A DNA stretch of 64,000 nt, taken from Shimia sp. R10_1 (GTDB taxonomy: Bacteria; Pseudomonadota; Alphaproteobacteria; Rhodobacterales; Rhodobacteraceae). The first letter of the stretch is position 1. Each line of letters begins with the position of its first letter. Shown here piece after piece: positions 63,183-64,000 of the stretch. The DNA lies in the NCBI RefSeq assembly GCF_017744095.1, contig NZ_JAGHQX010000002.1, forward strand, positions 1-64,000. The letters are read 5' to 3'. The position numbers and the translations under genes were made by a program. The notes under the pieces are model-generated. The model had not been told where the DNA came from, searched no databases, and saw nothing but the letters and a program-made list of their open reading frames with translations.

Positions 63183-64000
63183 CCACGCTTACCTCTCAGA
63201 TCACGCAGCATTGGAATAGAGTACACAATCAGCGCCAACCAGATCATCGGGAATGCGATCATCCGCGCCTGACCAAAAGGCTCTCCAAACAGGAACACCG
63301 CCACCAAGAAAATCATCGTTGGCGCGATGTACTGCATGATCCCAATTGTCGAAAGACGCATGAGTTTTGCACCATTGGCGTAAAACAGCAACGGCACCGC
63401 TGTCACAATCCCGCAACCCAGAAGAAGCCACGTGTCTTGTGCCGACATCGCAAAGTGCCCCTGCCCCGTCGCCGTAAGCCAGCCCAGAAACCCAATGGCT
63501 GGCACTGAGAGGATCAAAACCTCAAGCAAGAAACCTTGATTTGGTCCGACAGGAAGTGACTTTTTGAAAAAGGCGTAAAACCCCCAGGATACGGTCAGCG
63601 CCAACGCGGGCCATGGCAGCGTACCAGCATCCGCCCAAAGCACCACAACAGCCCCAGCAGCCAGAGCCACGGCAATCCATTGCAGCCGTGACAAACGTTC
63701 GCCAAGTAAAAGGGCCGCGAGACCAACGCTGAAGAGTGGATTGATGTAGTACCCAAGTGCCGCATCCAACGCGCGATCATTGGCAATCGACCAGACGTAA
63801 ATGCCCCAATTGACGGTAATCAGCGCCGCCGTGAGACACCCCATCGCCAAGGTACGCGGGTTGCGCAGTGCCGCAACAAGATCACTGGTGCGCCTGAGAA
63901 GGATCAACACCAAGCCAGCAACGGGAACGGACCAAATGACCCGATGGGCCACAATCTCAAGCGCGGGCATATGCGCAAGCAGCTTCATGTAAAGCGGCAG
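63179..64000 (-). CDS. rarD: RarD/EamA family transporter, N terminus beyond the window
   Basis: The last 273 codons of an inner-membrane RarD protein with ten predicted helices in the full form. The frame stays open through the right edge as LPLYMKLLAHMPALEIVAHR, so the first ten to thirty residues lie outside the window. Central GYYINPLFSVGLAALLLGER and IGIMQYIAPTMIFLVAVF are typical of RarD, a permease of unsettled substrate. It is convergent with the SGNH gene. Confidence 0.92.
   Translation of the reverse strand: MPLYMKLLAHMPALEIVAHRVIWSVPVAGLVLILLRRTSDLVAALRNPRTLAMGCLTAALITVNWGIYVWSIANDRALDAALGYYINPLFSVGLAALLLGERLSRLQWIAVALAAGAVVVLWADAGTLPWPALALTVSWGFYAFFKKSLPVGPNQGFLLEVLILSVPAIGFLGWLTATGQGHFAMSAQDTWLLLGCGIVTAVPLLFYANGAKLMRLSTIGIMQYIAPTMIFLVAVFLFGEPFGQARMIAFPMIWLALIVYSIPMLRDLRGKRG

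Overview
The window is about 57% GC and looks like chromosome of a marine alphaproteobacterium of the Rhodobacteraceae (Roseobacter group). This is inferred from the BztABCD-type amino-acid transporter, an ATP12-type F1 assembly chaperone, paired DUF1127 proteins, an Hsp20-DUF1150 pair, a 191-residue short-lid adenylate kinase and the protein sequences overall. The genus cannot be fixed by eye. I see no tRNA or rRNA genes, no CRISPR array, no prophage, no transposase and no recognisable defence system. Almost everything is housekeeping or transport.

Layout. Positions 1-2500 carry argB, an Fe-S protein and a SixA-like phosphatase on the + strand. Positions 2550-7030 hold the minus-strand bztABCD amino-acid ABC transporter. 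Positions 7230-14220 form a minus-strand block of quality-control and stress genes: an ATP12 chaperone, a HAD phosphatase, an RluC-type pseudouridine synthase, crcB, rarA, a Deg protease and a DAO-type oxidase. Positions 14390-37090 hold the ribosomal protein and RNA polymerase alpha supercluster. Positions 37370-45000 carry rsmD, a ferredoxin-reductase-like flavoprotein, a peroxiredoxin, a pterin dehydratase, an acyltransferase-like protein, RidA and a type I secretion pair. Positions 45180-48840 carry two Mla lipid-transport components and a class A penicillin-binding protein. Positions 49090-50780 are glnK-amtB. Positions 51270-57150 hold the heat-shock pair, a YdcH protein, lolA, ftsK and an aminotransferase. 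The rest holds smpB, a sulfurtransferase, tyrB, an fRMsr-like GAF protein, an RluA-family synthase, an NTF2-like protein, an SGNH hydrolase and the 3' part of rarD.

The most unusual feature is the state of the normally continuous S10-spc-alpha cluster. It is cut into four same-direction transcription units: rplB to rplP, rpmC to rpmD, rplO-secY-adk, and rpsM-rpsK-rpoA-rplQ. Each unit ends in a clear intrinsic terminator and each is preceded by a sigma-70-like promoter with a 17-bp spacer. The gaps contain unrelated genes: (i) a LysE exporter, a BCCT transporter, a putative 2OG-Fe(II) oxygenase and a chemoreceptor; (ii) a histidine-family phosphatase and two DUF1127 proteins; (iii) an ECF sigma factor, its probable anti-sigma factor, a c-type cytochrome and a YceI protein. 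rplB is headed by rsmD instead of rplW/rplD/rplC/rpsJ, which are absent from the window.

Two small non-coding signals also stand out. One is a family of tandem 11-bp repeats (about RATACCGACGC) found at two sites 31 kb apart. The other is a heat-shock-type promoter before hsp20, with a weaker look-alike before the Deg protease.
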